Source: Nitratidesulfovibrio sp. SRB-5 (GTDB taxonomy: Bacteria > Desulfobacterota > Desulfovibrionia > Desulfovibrionales > Desulfovibrionaceae). Taken from it: 64,000 nucleotides of DNA. How positions within the stretch are numbered: the stretch's first letter is position 1; every line of letters begins with the position of its first letter. Below, in pieces: positions 44,101 to 52,936 of this stretch. The translations under genes and the position numbers were made by a program. The stretch is from NCBI RefSeq assembly GCF_019931275.1, contig NZ_JAIOTY010000001.1:806001-870000 (forward strand), in the 5' to 3' direction. Under the pieces are notes generated by a model. It was not told the origin of the DNA and did no database searches. It was given only the letters and a program-made list of their open reading frames with translations.

Positions 44101-46933
44101 GCATGTCGTTCCATGACGCGGCCAGTGCGGCCAGCCCGCGCAGGCCGGCACCCTCGGCACGGGTGATTTGCAGGCGCGCGTCACCCGCGCCGCCGCGCTG
44201 CTCCAACTGCCAGTTGGCGGCAATTGCCAGCGGCGCGTTCAGGGCGCTGGCGGCGGATACGTCCAACTGGCCCCGTGCGCCCGATACGGCGTCGGTGGGG
44301 AGCGGGGCGGGGACGATGCGGCCGGTTGTGGCGCTTTCGGCGGCGCGCGCTGCGGCCACCGGAGGGTCGAGGGGCAGGCGCAGGTCCGCATCCAGCCGGG
44401 CCGTCACCCCGCGCACCGTACCCACGGGCAGTTCCAGATGCGGCAGCGTCGCAGTCAGGCGCGCCGTGGGTGCGGCCAGCGTGCCTCTGGCGTCCAGGTT
44501 CAGGGTCAGGGTGTCGCTGGCGGCGGCTGGCGGGGGCGTTTGCCTCGTCGCCCCTTCGTCGGGCGCCAGCAGGCCGTTCACGCCGGTCACCGTGAACCGG
44601 GCCGAAGCATCAAGCAGGGTTGTTCCGGTAACGGGCGGCAAAAGTTTGGGAGTACCGCCGACATGCGGGGCGGGCGTGCCGAGGCTGGCCGTGCCCCGGC
44701 CCGACAGCCGGGCCGTGGCGAGGTGGCGCAGTTCCAGCCGCAACGGGGCGGCGTAGCCGCCGGTCACATCGGCGGACAGGGCGGGCGATGGCCCCAGCAG
44801 GTAGCGCGCCTGCGGAGCATTCCAGCGCAGGCCGGCGCCCTGGGCGCGCACTGTCATGTTCAGGCCGGGCGCGGAAGCGGCGGGCGCGGCCCCCGGAGAG
44901 CCCGCACCCGGAGCATCGGGCGGCAGGCGCAGGTCCACGTCCGCCTCCATCCGTGCGCCGCCCGCCAGCAGGGGAGAATCGGCGGGGCTGCTGCTTCCGG
45001 ATGTTCGGGGCGCCGCACCGCGTCCTTTGGCCGGGGTCGGGTGGGTGGCCTCCAATGGCAAGGACAGCGCGGACAGCGCGGGCAGGTCGGGCAGTTCTGC
45101 CGCAAGGGTGGCGGTGGCGTGCCGGGTTGCGGCATCCCAGGTGCCGTTGCCGGTGAGGATGGCCAGCGGAACCGGTGGGGACTCGGCAGTGTAGGGCCGC
45201 GCGGCGGTGTTCCCTTTGCCCTTGCCGGGGCGTGCCGCATCAAGGCTGCCACCCGTGCCGTCAGGGCCGTCCGTACCGTCCACACCGCCCGGGCCGCCCC
45301 CGGCTGCGGGACCGGCGGCAGGCCGCGAACCGTTCAGGGCCAGGCGCAATCCGTCCAGTGTCAGGCGTTGGCCGGTGCGGCGCAGGTTGCCGTCCATGTC
45401 CACGGCAATGTCCGTGCGCGCCACCGCAGCCAAGCCGCGCAGATCGATCCGGCCACGCAGGGCCAGTGCGTCCCCGTCCGGGGTATTCAGGCTGCCGTTC
45501 AGCGCCAGTGCCGCCTCGGCTGCGCGCAGGGGGGCATCGGGCAGCAGGGCGGCGGCATCGTGCACCCGCGTTCGCACGGTGGCGCGCAGGTCCGTGGGGG
45601 CGACGAAGGCCGTCCCGGCGGGCGCATGCAGGGTGGCGTCGGCAAGCTCCAGGTTCCATGCGCCGCCATCCAGCGTCAGCCGGGGGATATCCAGCGTCAT
45701 GCCGGTGCGCCCGAAGTTGCCGGATGCCTGTGCCCGCAGGGCCACCCCCTTGATGTGAGATGCCATGACGGGAGAATCCGGCGCGCCGGATGCGCCCTGA
45801 CTGCCGGTGCCCCCCATCCAGCGGCGCAGTTCCGACGGGGCGTCCGCGCCGCTTTGCGCTGCCAGCCGCAGGTCGGCCCGCCAGGCGGAATCCTTTCGGC
45901 CCGCCAGCCACGCGGCGATGCCCGGAGCGCTGGTGTCCAGTTCCACGTCTGCCTCGCTGTCCAGCCGCAGCAGATCGCCTGCCGAGACCGCAAGCCAGCC
46001 GCGCCACCGGCCTCCCGTGCCGTGCCCGGCCATGCGCAGGCCATAGGCGGGCAGGTCGGGCTGGCCGAGCAGGCAGCCCAGCAGGCCGCCCGTGTCTTCG
46101 CCTCCGGCGGCGTCCAGTTGCAGGTCGCCGGTGCGCGCGGTGTAGGACAGGGCAAGGGCCAGCCCGCCGGGGGCAGCCGTAGCCGGTGCGCTGGTGTTCG
46201 GTACGCTCGCGTTCGGCGCACCCTCGGCGTGCAGCGGTTCGCGGTCCATGTTCATCCGGACGGAGACGGAACCCGGCGGCGCGTCCAGCGCACCGCGCAG
46301 CGAAAAGGCCAGCCTCCGGCCCAGCAGGTCCGCGCCCAGCGCGGCACGCCGCACGTCCAGTTCATCCAGCCGCACCCGCAGCGGCAGGGCCGGGGGATCG
46401 AATCCCGTCGGGGCCTTCGGCTTCGGGCTCTCCGTGGCGGGCATGTCCGGCATCCGCTCCCAGCGGGGGGCGGACAGGCGCATCAGTTCCACATCCAGCG
46501 TGCCGTGCAGCAGGGCCAGTGGCCGCAGGCGCACTTCCGCCTCGTCCAGATGCAGCCACGGGCCGCGCGCGTCGGACAGGGTCAGGTTGCGCAGCCGCAG
46601 CCGCTCGGGCAGGGGGCCTTCCAGGCTGTCCAGCGTGGAGGTGATGCCCGCAGCAGCCAGCATCCGCACGGCCTGCGCGGTCAGCCATGCCTCGCCGGGC
46701 GCGCTGCGCAGAAAGGTCGTTCCGGCCCCCAGCGCCAGCAGCAGGATGAGCAGCACCGCCAGCGCCGCACGTCCTGCAGCGCCAAGGATGCGCCACGTGC
46801 GGTTTTTCCTTTCGGGCGGCGTCGGTTCCGATGCACGCACGGCACTGCCCCCGGCGTTTTCCGGCAGGGCGGGCGGCGACGACGGTGCGGTGGGCGCGGC
46901 GTCGGGGCCGGTATGGCGGCGCGGGGCGGTCAT
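41144..46933 (-). CDS. tamB: TamB-like (DUF490) envelope protein
   Basis: A 1929-residue protein, longer than E. coli TamB (about 1260). One N-terminal membrane helix (about residues 50-70, GRAALAVLLILLLALGAG) follows a Pro/Ala-rich cytoplasmic lead. The long middle is a series of short beta-strand stretches with many Ala/Gly/Pro-rich linkers, fitting the beta-taco groove used for lipid or outer-membrane-protein traffic. The C-terminus carries the DUF490 pattern: RGRFDLLAKPFSLSRGNITFTGE, PALDLDLTNEGSAVTAVAHVGGTARRPALALSSTPPLPQDEVMSYVLFGKPLTELS and a final GIMWKKDY. It overlaps the tamA stop by ATGA, so the two are coupled. Confidence 0.9.
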   Translation of the reverse strand: MTAPRRHTGPDAAPTAPSSPPALPENAGGSAVRASEPTPPERKNRTWRILGAAGRAALAVLLILLLALGAGTTFLRSAPGEAWLTAQAVRMLAAAGITSTLDSLEGPLPERLRLRNLTLSDARGPWLHLDEAEVRLRPLALLHGTLDVELMRLSAPRWERMPDMPATESPKPKAPTGFDPPALPLRVRLDELDVRRAALGADLLGRRLAFSLRGALDAPPGSVSVRMNMDREPLHAEGAPNASVPNTSAPATAAPGGLALALSYTARTGDLQLDAAGGEDTGGLLGCLLGQPDLPAYGLRMAGHGTGGRWRGWLAVSAGDLLRLDSEADVELDTSAPGIAAWLAGRKDSAWRADLRLAAQSGADAPSELRRWMGGTGSQGASGAPDSPVMASHIKGVALRAQASGNFGRTGMTLDIPRLTLDGGAWNLELADATLHAPAGTAFVAPTDLRATVRTRVHDAAALLPDAPLRAAEAALALNGSLNTPDGDALALRGRIDLRGLAAVARTDIAVDMDGNLRRTGQRLTLDGLRLALNGSRPAAGPAAGGGPGGVDGTDGPDGTGGSLDAARPGKGKGNTAARPYTAESPPVPLAILTGNGTWDAATRHATATLAAELPDLPALSALSLPLEATHPTPAKGRGAAPRTSGSSSPADSPLLAGGARMEADVDLRLPPDAPGAGSPGAAPAASAPGLNMTVRAQGAGLRWNAPQARYLLGPSPALSADVTGGYAAPLRLELRHLATARLSGRGTASLGTPAPHVGGTPKLLPPVTGTTLLDASARFTVTGVNGLLAPDEGATRQTPPPAAASDTLTLNLDARGTLAAPTARLTATLPHLELPVGTVRGVTARLDADLRLPLDPPVAAARAAESATTGRIVPAPLPTDAVSGARGQLDVSAASALNAPLAIAANWQLEQRGGAGDARLQITRAEGAGLRGLAALAASWNDMRKARDTGSAPALSGPILSGPILSGTVDLAVADWTALSRAAGTSLSGDDARLRIWLGNEAPLPSRADAERTAGSSPKTRKPPQHAAASPATDTGTGSGTMARASRTAPRGFAIPLHAEATANRLAVGGAATLNALTLTLRLPDLLHLRDGQDGPPTPRGTARLRTGPGTAAGLAWDAADATLDLHDDNAGSPGAAFGLALRGRSTANVHGGYDAAAQILRLDTLHLSDATHAASVDLTRPADIQLAGGVRMDGLHLTLTATPPPLPSTASPPGQASPHARQHDSATGTLDLSLGLRNGGNANAATPDVMLDAALTDVPLRVLRLAADLPLPEGRISGSASLRGQGNSGSGAFELEAEDVAYPDPGQTPAAFRLSGTIRPAAPDSAAAESGSPARRAPASSSGTGQLHATLSAHGLQADVAEAEATLPLRFNSGLPRPDLAGDMTADVRWRGPVAPVWRFVPLADRHLTGTGSLTASLRGPVGAPRVEAEAFLCGGRYEDLVSGVLLTDIRMDALHEDDGTLSIRARLGDGRGGAAAFEGRLSPPPDAGFAPAHVPDAASAAAPGAAPRALQPATGTGQTASPPPAARHGLSRDLAPRIDLRGQLLRLSPLHRDDLSLTLSGSIEANGPLTAPLVRADITVPEGELRLLRGLGGGVTTLEVTEKAVPAAPLSANPALPAGSPLPAGLAPHAAPASSAASSPMAATAPMDAPPTASAAGPSMSSTGPRLDLRIVAPQRFFIRGRGLDSEWRGDLRVAGAAASPALTGTLSPVRGRFDLLAKPFSLSRGNITFTGEQPPNPALDLDLTNEGSAVTAVAHVGGTARRPALALSSTPPLPQDEVMSYVLFGKPLTELSRFEALQAANALRTLSGAGGDFDVLTSVRRTLGVDVLRVGSSDPARQRTTTAPRDPSLSRTSSMPGASASGEQARPTLEAGKYLLDNVYVGVEQGTEAGATGARVEVELLPRLNLEGRSSPTSSELGIMWKKDY

Positions 46934-49344
46934 CAGAAGCTTTGCCCGATGCTGATGTAGAATTGCAGGGGGGCGTCGTCCTCGCGCGGGTTCAGCGGGG
47001 TGGCCACGTCGAGGCGCAGCGGGCCTGCCACGGTGTAGTAGCGCACGCCGATGCCCGCGCCCCAGCGCATGGCGTCGCCGAAGCGGGGTGTTTCTTCTTC
47101 GTAGACGTTGCCGCCGTCCAGAAAGGGTACGATGCCCAGGGTTTCGGAAATGCGGTAGCGCAGTTCGAAGCTGGCCTCGCCGAACGAGGAGCCGCCGATG
47201 GGGTCGCCGTCCTCGCGCGGGCCCAGGGACTGGTAGGAATAGCCGCGTACGGAACCGCCCCCGCCGCCGTAAAAGCGGATGGAGCCGGGCACCGCGCCGC
47301 TGGACGCCCCGGACAGCGACCCGGCAGCCGCGCTGGCGGCCAGCACCAGCCGTCCGTCGGGACCGTCCGGATAGCCGCCCGCGAGATCGTCCGGGTGACC
47401 GCCGGGCCCGTTGTCGGAAGCGGCGGCCCTGTCACCCCTGTCGGTCCTGTCGGCCTGCCCCGCGCGGTGTGCCTTGCCGCGCAGCAAGACATGATAGGCG
47501 CTGACATCCAGCCGCGAACGCACCACGTTGAACGGTTCGTCATACACCCCGGTGTAGGGGGTGACGGAAAGGTCGGCCCGCGTGCCGCGCGTCGGGTCCA
47601 GCAGGTCGTCGGTGGCGTCGCGGCGCAGCGAAAGCGGCAGCCCCCACATGGTGTACGAGCGCTCCGGGCCGCCCGCGTCTTCTATGCGGCCACCCTCGGT
47701 GGACACGCCGACCCCGGCCCGCCAGCCGGGGGCCAGGTCGCGCGCCAGGCCCACGGAGGCAAAGGCGGCCTGCTGGTCGTAGGCGTCGGACGTTTCGTTG
47801 CGCATCCAGCTTTCGGCCAGCAGTTCCTGGTCGGGCCGCAGGAAGGACGGCTTGCGGAAGCTGGCCTTGCCCTCTTGCCGCTTGTCCCAGACCGGCAGCT
47901 CCAGCCGCAGCCGTTCTCCTTCGCCCAGCAGGTTGCGGTGTTCCCAGAAGGCCAGCACGCCGGGGCCCAGGGTGGAATCGTAGCGCAGGCCGCCGCCCAC
48001 GGTGCGTTGCGGGCCTTCGGTCACCTCCACCCGTACCGGGCTGGTGTAGGCGGCGTCGGTCCGGGTGCCGGACGGCAGGGCCGTCTCAATGTCGGACGGC
48101 AGGGCAGTCTCGATGTCCGGTGCGGCGTCGGGCGCGGCGTGGGCGTCCGTAGCCGTGGCGGATTCCGGCGCGGGCACGACCCCGGCGCTGACCGCACTGA
48201 ACAGCCCGGTGGCGCGCAGCCGCTCACGGTAGCGCTCTACCGTCCGTTCGTCCCACGGCTGGCCCGCCTGCCAGTCCGCCATGGATTCCAGCCATTCGGG
48301 GCGCACCGTGCGGGCGCCGCTGATTTGCGGTGGCCCCATGCGGGTGGGCAGCCCCGCCACCACGTCCACGGTGGCGTCCAGAGTGCGCGCGTCATGGTCC
48401 ACCTCGTACCGGGCGGATGCCACCCGCGCGAAGGGGTAGCCCGTGTCGCGCAGGGCGGCTGGCACGCGCCCCACGGCGTCCAGAACGGCGTCGGAAACGG
48501 CGGGCGCGCCGGAGGCAAGGCCCACCTCGGCCAGGGTGCGCGGCGGCGCAGAGGCAAATTCCGAGGCGAAGGAAGACACGCCGTCCACGATGCGAATGTG
48601 CGTTGCGCCCACCACGTAGCGCGGGCCGGGCCGCAGTTCCAGCCTGACGGCCACGGGCGATGCGCCGTCGTCGATGCTGCCCGCCGCCGTGCCCGCGTAG
48701 TACCCATGGGCGCGCAGCACCTTCACCGCTTCCTGCTCGTCGGCCAGCATGCGGCGCCGCAGGCCGGTCATGCTTTCGGGAGGGGTGTCGGCAAGGCGTT
48801 GCAGCAGGCTGGCGTTGCGCGTCGCGTCCAGCAGTTCCCGATCGTCCGCGCCGGGATCGGGCCGGGATGCCGGGGGCGTGTCAGGGATACTGTCATGGGG
48901 GAGGACGCCACGGGGGGGATCGCCATGGGGGCCACTGCCGTCGGAAGCGCTGCCCGCTGGCGCGATGATGAAGGAGACCCGGTAGGCCACGTTTTTCGAA
49001 GGCTGGCTCGGCGGCTGGCCGGGTGCCGTGCCCGGCGCAGTGTTCTGGGGCTGGGGCGCAGCCGTGGCGTCTGCCATGGCGGAGGGGCACAGTCCGGGCG
49101 GGGTGCGCGGCGGGGCCACGGCGTCAAGCGCGCTGGTGGCCTCGGGGGCGCTGGGGGCGGCGTTGCGAACGGCTGTTGGGGCGGACGTTCCGGGGGTGGG
49201 GGGCACGTCGTTGCGCGGTGCGGCGCAGCCCGCCAGCGTCAGGAATAGCGTGGTGAGCAGCGCCAGTGCCAGCCTCCGGCTTGGTAGCGGCGGAGCATGG
49301 GAGAAGGTGCGCGCCACGGCGGCATGAAGGCGGATGCACGGCAT
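46933..49344 (-). CDS. tamA: TamA-like Omp85-family outer-membrane protein with lipoprotein-type signal
   Basis: A protein of about 803 residues with POTRA-type repeats and a C-terminal Omp85 barrel. Barrel signatures: GGGLRYDSTLGPGVLAFWEHRNLLGEGERLRLEL, FYGGGGGSVRGYSYQSLGP, FELRYRISETLGIVPFLDGGNV, and the end LRLDVATPLNPREDDAPLQFYISIGQSF with a terminal Phe. The signal peptide LALALLTTLFLTLAGCAAP contains a lipobox LAGC, unusual for a TamA. A Pro/Ala/Thr-rich stretch follows. The start at 49344 is preferred over the ATG at 49422, which lies in the loop of the neighbour's terminator. It is coupled to tamB. Confidence 0.88.
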   Translation of the reverse strand: MPCIRLHAAVARTFSHAPPLPSRRLALALLTTLFLTLAGCAAPRNDVPPTPGTSAPTAVRNAAPSAPEATSALDAVAPPRTPPGLCPSAMADATAAPQPQNTAPGTAPGQPPSQPSKNVAYRVSFIIAPAGSASDGSGPHGDPPRGVLPHDSIPDTPPASRPDPGADDRELLDATRNASLLQRLADTPPESMTGLRRRMLADEQEAVKVLRAHGYYAGTAAGSIDDGASPVAVRLELRPGPRYVVGATHIRIVDGVSSFASEFASAPPRTLAEVGLASGAPAVSDAVLDAVGRVPAALRDTGYPFARVASARYEVDHDARTLDATVDVVAGLPTRMGPPQISGARTVRPEWLESMADWQAGQPWDERTVERYRERLRATGLFSAVSAGVVPAPESATATDAHAAPDAAPDIETALPSDIETALPSGTRTDAAYTSPVRVEVTEGPQRTVGGGLRYDSTLGPGVLAFWEHRNLLGEGERLRLELPVWDKRQEGKASFRKPSFLRPDQELLAESWMRNETSDAYDQQAAFASVGLARDLAPGWRAGVGVSTEGGRIEDAGGPERSYTMWGLPLSLRRDATDDLLDPTRGTRADLSVTPYTGVYDEPFNVVRSRLDVSAYHVLLRGKAHRAGQADRTDRGDRAAASDNGPGGHPDDLAGGYPDGPDGRLVLAASAAAGSLSGASSGAVPGSIRFYGGGGGSVRGYSYQSLGPREDGDPIGGSSFGEASFELRYRISETLGIVPFLDGGNVYEEETPRFGDAMRWGAGIGVRYYTVAGPLRLDVATPLNPREDDAPLQFYISIGQSF
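48065..48113. repeat. 24-bp direct repeat inside tamA
   Basis: Two near-identical 24-bp units encode DIETALPS twice in the linker before the barrel. It shows that local duplications also reach this gene. Confidence 0.75.
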
Positions 49345-49389
49345 GCCGCACGATAGCGGCTGGGCGCGGATTTGACAACGTGAGGCGGG

Positions 49390-49433
49390 CAAAAGGCCAA
49401 AAGGTGGCGGGGCGGCCAGCATGGCCGCCCCGC
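49390..49433 (-). terminator. Intrinsic terminator of the upstream lipoprotein gene
   Basis: An 11-bp perfect stem (49407-49417 with 49423-49433) with loop AGCAT, 28 nt past the stop, followed on the minus strand by ACCTTTTGGCCTTTT. Confidence 0.8.
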
Positions 49434-49461
49434 GAGAATTGGCGATGGACGCCGACAGCCC

Positions 49462-50220
49462 CTAGAACGCGGGTTCCTTGGACAAGCCCTTGGGCGCGGG
49501 CGGGTCGATCCACAGCTTGATTTCCTGCGCCATGTCCCACGAAACGGTCTGGGTTACGGCCCACATGGGGTCGCTGGGCTTGCGCGCCTTGGCGGAGAAC
49601 AGGATGAAGTCGTTGGTGAACTGGTGTTCCATGACCCCGGCGTGGCCCATGGCCCAGATCATCTGGCCGGTGTTCACGTCCCATATCTCCAGCGAAACAG
49701 ACAGCTTGGAATCGCCGGAAGTGCCGCCGTTGACGTAATGGGTCACGTAGCCGCCGATGAGCAACTGTGCCCCGCGCAGGGCGGCCATCTGCATGGCCAG
49801 GTCGCGCCGGTAGGGGGTGGCGTTTTCCGCGAATTCGATGACCGGGAAGACCTTTTCCGACAGCCACGTCTGCCAGATCTGGCGCGATACCTCCAGGCCG
49901 ACAACGCCCGGCTTTTCCATCTGCTGGGTGACCCGGAAGGGCACGAACAGCGCGGTCAGGGGGCGGTTGGGCGGCGTGGCCGGGCGCACGCTGACCTGCG
50001 GGTTGCCGCGCCGTACCCAGTCGTCCATGTAGAAGATGGGCTGGCTGGCAAGGTCGATGTACACCCCGGTCTTGGGCGGGCTGGAACAGGACATGACCAG
50101 CGGCAGAAGCAGCAGGCACAATGCAAGCAGCGGAAGGCGCAGGGTCGGACGGGCGCATCTGGCGGATATGGCGCATCGGGCACGGTGGGCGGGGGATGCC
50201 GGACTGGGCATGAAGGGCAT
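49462..50220 (-). CDS. Predicted lipoprotein, CsgG/LpoB-like in outline
   Basis: About 252 residues. A hydrophobic signal (LRLPLLALCLLLLPLVMSCSS) ends in a plausible lipobox Cys. The mature part has alternating strands and helices: ALFVPFRVTQQMEKPGVVGLEVSRQIWQTWL, VIEFAEN, AALRGAQLLIGGYVTHYVNGG and SLEIWDVNTGQMIWAMGHAGVM. That order (small-molecule-free Rossmann-like fold with a strand naming an activity or type) resembles CsgG/LpoB/FlgO-type lipoproteins, but I cannot name a family. The start at 50220 has GGAG 9 nt upstream; 50211 is an alternative. It ends at a good terminator. Confidence 0.65.
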   Translation of the reverse strand: MPFMPSPASPAHRARCAISARCARPTLRLPLLALCLLLLPLVMSCSSPPKTGVYIDLASQPIFYMDDWVRRGNPQVSVRPATPPNRPLTALFVPFRVTQQMEKPGVVGLEVSRQIWQTWLSEKVFPVIEFAENATPYRRDLAMQMAALRGAQLLIGGYVTHYVNGGTSGDSKLSVSLEIWDVNTGQMIWAMGHAGVMEHQFTNDFILFSAKARKPSDPMWAVTQTVSWDMAQEIKLWIDPPAPKGLSKEPAF

Positions 50221-50568
50221 GGACAACGCTCCGGGAATGGCCGCGCGCCTGCCGTTGCCCTGTGGGGGCGGGAAGGCGCACGGGGGTGATGTCGGAAAGC
50301 CGTCGCGTGGACGGGTGTGCACATGCCGCAGCAAGAATGGTGCCGTAGATGCCTGCAAGGGGGGCATGCGGCGGAGGCGGAAGGAGGCGGGACCGGTGCG
50401 AAGGGGGGCGAAAAGGCGTGGAAGGGGCGAACGTGCTGCGGAACCATGCGGAAGGTGCCGGACGCCAAGTGCGGATTGGCTGGCGAGGGGCACGGACCGG
50501 GCGGGACGAGGAGCGGGCAGGACGCGAATCGGACAGGACGCGTGGCGGCTGAGGCGGCGCCGGGCGGT
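50221..50568. other. GC-rich spacer, nothing recognised
   Basis: About 350 bp between the lipoprotein gene and the 111-residue helical protein gene. Open frames here are Arg/Gly-rich noise. It should hold the lipoprotein promoter, but no clear -35/-10 or sigma54 pattern is visible. Confidence 0.4.
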
Positions 50569-50904
50569 CTATTGCAGACGGGTGGTGGGCGTGGGCGCGG
50601 CCTGGGCCGATTCCAGAATCTGTTCGCGGGTGCGCTGGATGCCGTTGTGCAGGTCCAGCCTGCGCTGGGCGGGAATGCGGTGGAATTCCGGGCGGCGGGT
50701 AAGGTCCATCAGGTCGTTCATTTCGTGGCGGATGCGCCGCAGGCGCACCAGCGTCTCGGCGTCCACCGGGGCCACCCGCTCGGCGATCTCGGCCAGTTCA
50801 CGCAGTTCGGCGGCCAGATTGCGGATGGTGCGCGGGGCTATTTCGCGGGAATGCCTGCGCCGTTCGCGCAGTTCGTTCCACAGGGCGCGCAGTTTCCTGA
50901 ACAT
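50569..50904 (-). CDS. Small charged helical protein of unknown function
   Basis: A 111-residue, Arg/Glu/Leu-rich protein predicted to be almost all helix (MFRKLRALWNELRERRRH; LAAELRELAEIAERV; EMNDLMDLTRRPEFHRIP). No signal peptide, membrane segment or cofactor motif. It is a plausible real gene because amphipathic heptad patterns run through the whole length and it sits on the same strand as its neighbours. Function unknown. Confidence 0.55.
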   Translation of the reverse strand: MFRKLRALWNELRERRRHSREIAPRTIRNLAAELRELAEIAERVAPVDAETLVRLRRIRHEMNDLMDLTRRPEFHRIPAQRRLDLHNGIQRTREQILESAQAAPTPTTRLQ

Positions 50905-51072
50905 GGCCGCCTCCCCGGTTACCCGGTCGGGCCCCCCGCCCGATGGCCGTTTCCGCGTTCCTCCGGGGCGGGGCCAGCGCCCCGCATCCCGTCATTCTTG
51001 TTCCGCATCCCCGTTTGCGCCGCCCGGTAGTGGCGTGTCCCGCGTTCCCGCACGGCGTGCGGGCCGCACCGC

Positions 51073-52773
51073 CTACATGGGAGCCGAGGACATGAACATG
51101 CGCAGCAACTGCACCGTCAGCGCGAAGCCCAGCCCCAGCAGAGGGCCGATGGCCAGCGCCGTGCGCGACCAGGGCAGCCGGTGGGCGTACTTGACCCCCA
51201 CGAAGGTACATACCACGAACCACAGCGAACCCACCACCGGCCCCACCAGCGGCACCACACTGAGCACCGTGGGCGCTGCACTGTACGAGATGACCCGCAC
51301 CGTGGTGGGCAGGTCTGCCGCGCGCGGCTCCACCAGCCGGATCATGAAGTGGTACAGGCCGGACAGCACCGCCAGTTGCAGCAGCAGGGTGAAGGGCGAG
51401 ACCAGCAGGGTCAGGGGCAGGCTCATGTCGTGGGTGACGCTGCCCATCCAGGCGTGCAGTTGCGGGTCTTCGATGAAGCCGCCGAAGGCGCGCATGCTCA
51501 TGAGATACCACAGCCGCTCGGTGAGCGCCTGAAAGATGCCGATGAGCAGGTAGAACGCCACCGGCCGCTTGAGCGAGCCCGAGGAACGCACCCCGGAGAA
51601 GAAGCGCGGCGCCGCCAGCATCACCCGCAGGATGGTCTGGTACAGGCCGGGGAAAAAGCCCACCCGGTCCAGGTTTTCCCACGGCACCTCGCTGCGGGCG
51701 GATGCGGCCCACGGCGGCAGGGGGGCGTCCCGTTCGCCGGGGTGCCCGCCATCGTGCGGGGGAAAGGCATCGCCGTGGTTTCCGGCGTTCCATCCGTCAG
51801 GGGAGCCATTTGGGGAGCCATTTGGGGAGCCATTTGGGGAGCCATTTGGGGCACCGTTTGGGGAGTCGCCGGGGGTGCCGTCCCGGTAGTTGTCCCGGTC
51901 GTGGGGGGGGGCGCCGTTGCCGGGCCGCGTGCGGGATTCGGACTGCTTGCGCCAGCGGTCGCCCACCGAGGCCACGGCGTCCCATATGTCGCGGGGCGAG
52001 CCGGGGCGGCGCTGTCCCCCGGCGGAGCCCGGGGCAGCGTTGTGCCCGTTGGGGGCATCGTGATTGTCGTCGTGGGCGGGGGTGCTGCTCCGGCCGGGAA
52101 TCACCGCGCCGGGGGGCAGCGGGTCGTCGCCGGGGCGGGAAAGATCGGTGTGCCCGTGGGCGTTGCGGGGCGCATCGGCGCTGGAAGGCGCGGTGCCCGC
52201 CGGATGGGGGGCGGTGGGTGAAGCGCCCGGATCGGCCATGCGCGGCGTGCCGGTGCCGGAGACGGGGCGGGGTTCGCCCACGTGGTCGTCCTCTCCGGCA
52301 TAGTCGGCTTCTGCGCCAGATACGCCGGATACGCCCGATGCGCCCGAGGTGGCAGATACGTCAGACTCGTCAGCCCCGTCAGGTCCGTCAGCCCTATCCG
52401 GCGGAAGCGATGCGCCGGACGCCGGGGGCTGCGAAGTGGCGGAAGTGCCACGCCGGAAGGCGGCGGGCAGGTCGTCGCCCTCGTCCTGATCCATGGCAGG
52501 CCCGGCAAGGGGCATGGCGTCGGGCGCCACCGCATCATCCGGCGCGCGGCGAGAACCCGCGTCCGCTGCCTGCGGGGCACGAGGGGCCTGCGGGGCACGA
52601 GGGGCCTGCGCTGTGTGCCCGGCGGGGGAAACGTCCGGGGTTTCATCAGGTGCCAGGGCGCGAAAACGAAAACGGTGACGGCACTTGGGACAGGTGGCGA
52701 TGGCGGCCGAGGACGGAATCTTGCTGCTGTCGATGCTCCGTTCGAACTGGCACTCCGGGCAGCGTATAATCAT
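51073..52773 (-). CDS. Zinc-ribbon (MJ0042-type) and Yip1-domain membrane protein with long disordered linker
   Basis: A 566-residue protein in three parts. Residues 1-43 are an MJ0042-like zinc ribbon (MIIRCPECQFERSI...TCPKCRHRFRFRAL, CXXC-X-CXXC). Residues about 45-355 are low complexity, rich in Pro, Gly, Asp, Ser and Asn, including NGSP tetrapeptides from the 12-bp repeat at 51800-51859 and Ser/Gly/Val triplets from 9-bp repeats near 52310-52400. Residues about 360-566 are a Yip1-like domain with five hydrophobic helices. Such proteins are predicted envelope sensors or scaffolds; no substrate is known. Start at 52773. Confidence 0.85.
   Translation of the reverse strand: MIIRCPECQFERSIDSSKIPSSAAIATCPKCRHRFRFRALAPDETPDVSPAGHTAQAPRAPQAPRAPQAADAGSRRAPDDAVAPDAMPLAGPAMDQDEGDDLPAAFRRGTSATSQPPASGASLPPDRADGPDGADESDVSATSGASGVSGVSGAEADYAGEDDHVGEPRPVSGTGTPRMADPGASPTAPHPAGTAPSSADAPRNAHGHTDLSRPGDDPLPPGAVIPGRSSTPAHDDNHDAPNGHNAAPGSAGGQRRPGSPRDIWDAVASVGDRWRKQSESRTRPGNGAPPHDRDNYRDGTPGDSPNGAPNGSPNGSPNGSPNGSPDGWNAGNHGDAFPPHDGGHPGERDAPLPPWAASARSEVPWENLDRVGFFPGLYQTILRVMLAAPRFFSGVRSSGSLKRPVAFYLLIGIFQALTERLWYLMSMRAFGGFIEDPQLHAWMGSVTHDMSLPLTLLVSPFTLLLQLAVLSGLYHFMIRLVEPRAADLPTTVRVISYSAAPTVLSVVPLVGPVVGSLWFVVCTFVGVKYAHRLPWSRTALAIGPLLGLGFALTVQLLRMFMSSAPM
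51800..51859. repeat. 12-bp tandem repeat (GGGGAGCCATTT), five units
   Basis: Four perfect copies and one diverged copy; on the minus strand they encode repeated Asn-Gly-Ser-Pro. Length change in this array would be in frame. Confidence 0.95.
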
Positions 52774-52936
52774 GGGAAATCCTTTGCTTCCTTGCATATG
52801 CCCAGTGTAGGGCATCAGGCAGCGCAAATCAAGGTGGGCTCCGTTCCGTAGCGTTCCGTGCCGTCCCGCACAGGGGGAGCGGCGGGGTGACGCTGGTTTT
52901 CCGCCGGTTCCCGGAACCGAAGCCGGGGCGGCGCGC

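Noticed and set aside
44168-46960. 930-codon open frame on the plus strand opposite tamB
   Set aside because: Gln/Arg/Gly-rich antisense of the TamB gene; no recognisable domain.
51800-51859. Tandem repeat array as a possible CRISPR
   Set aside because: Units are 12 bp with no spacers and lie in frame inside a gene. No cas gene is present.
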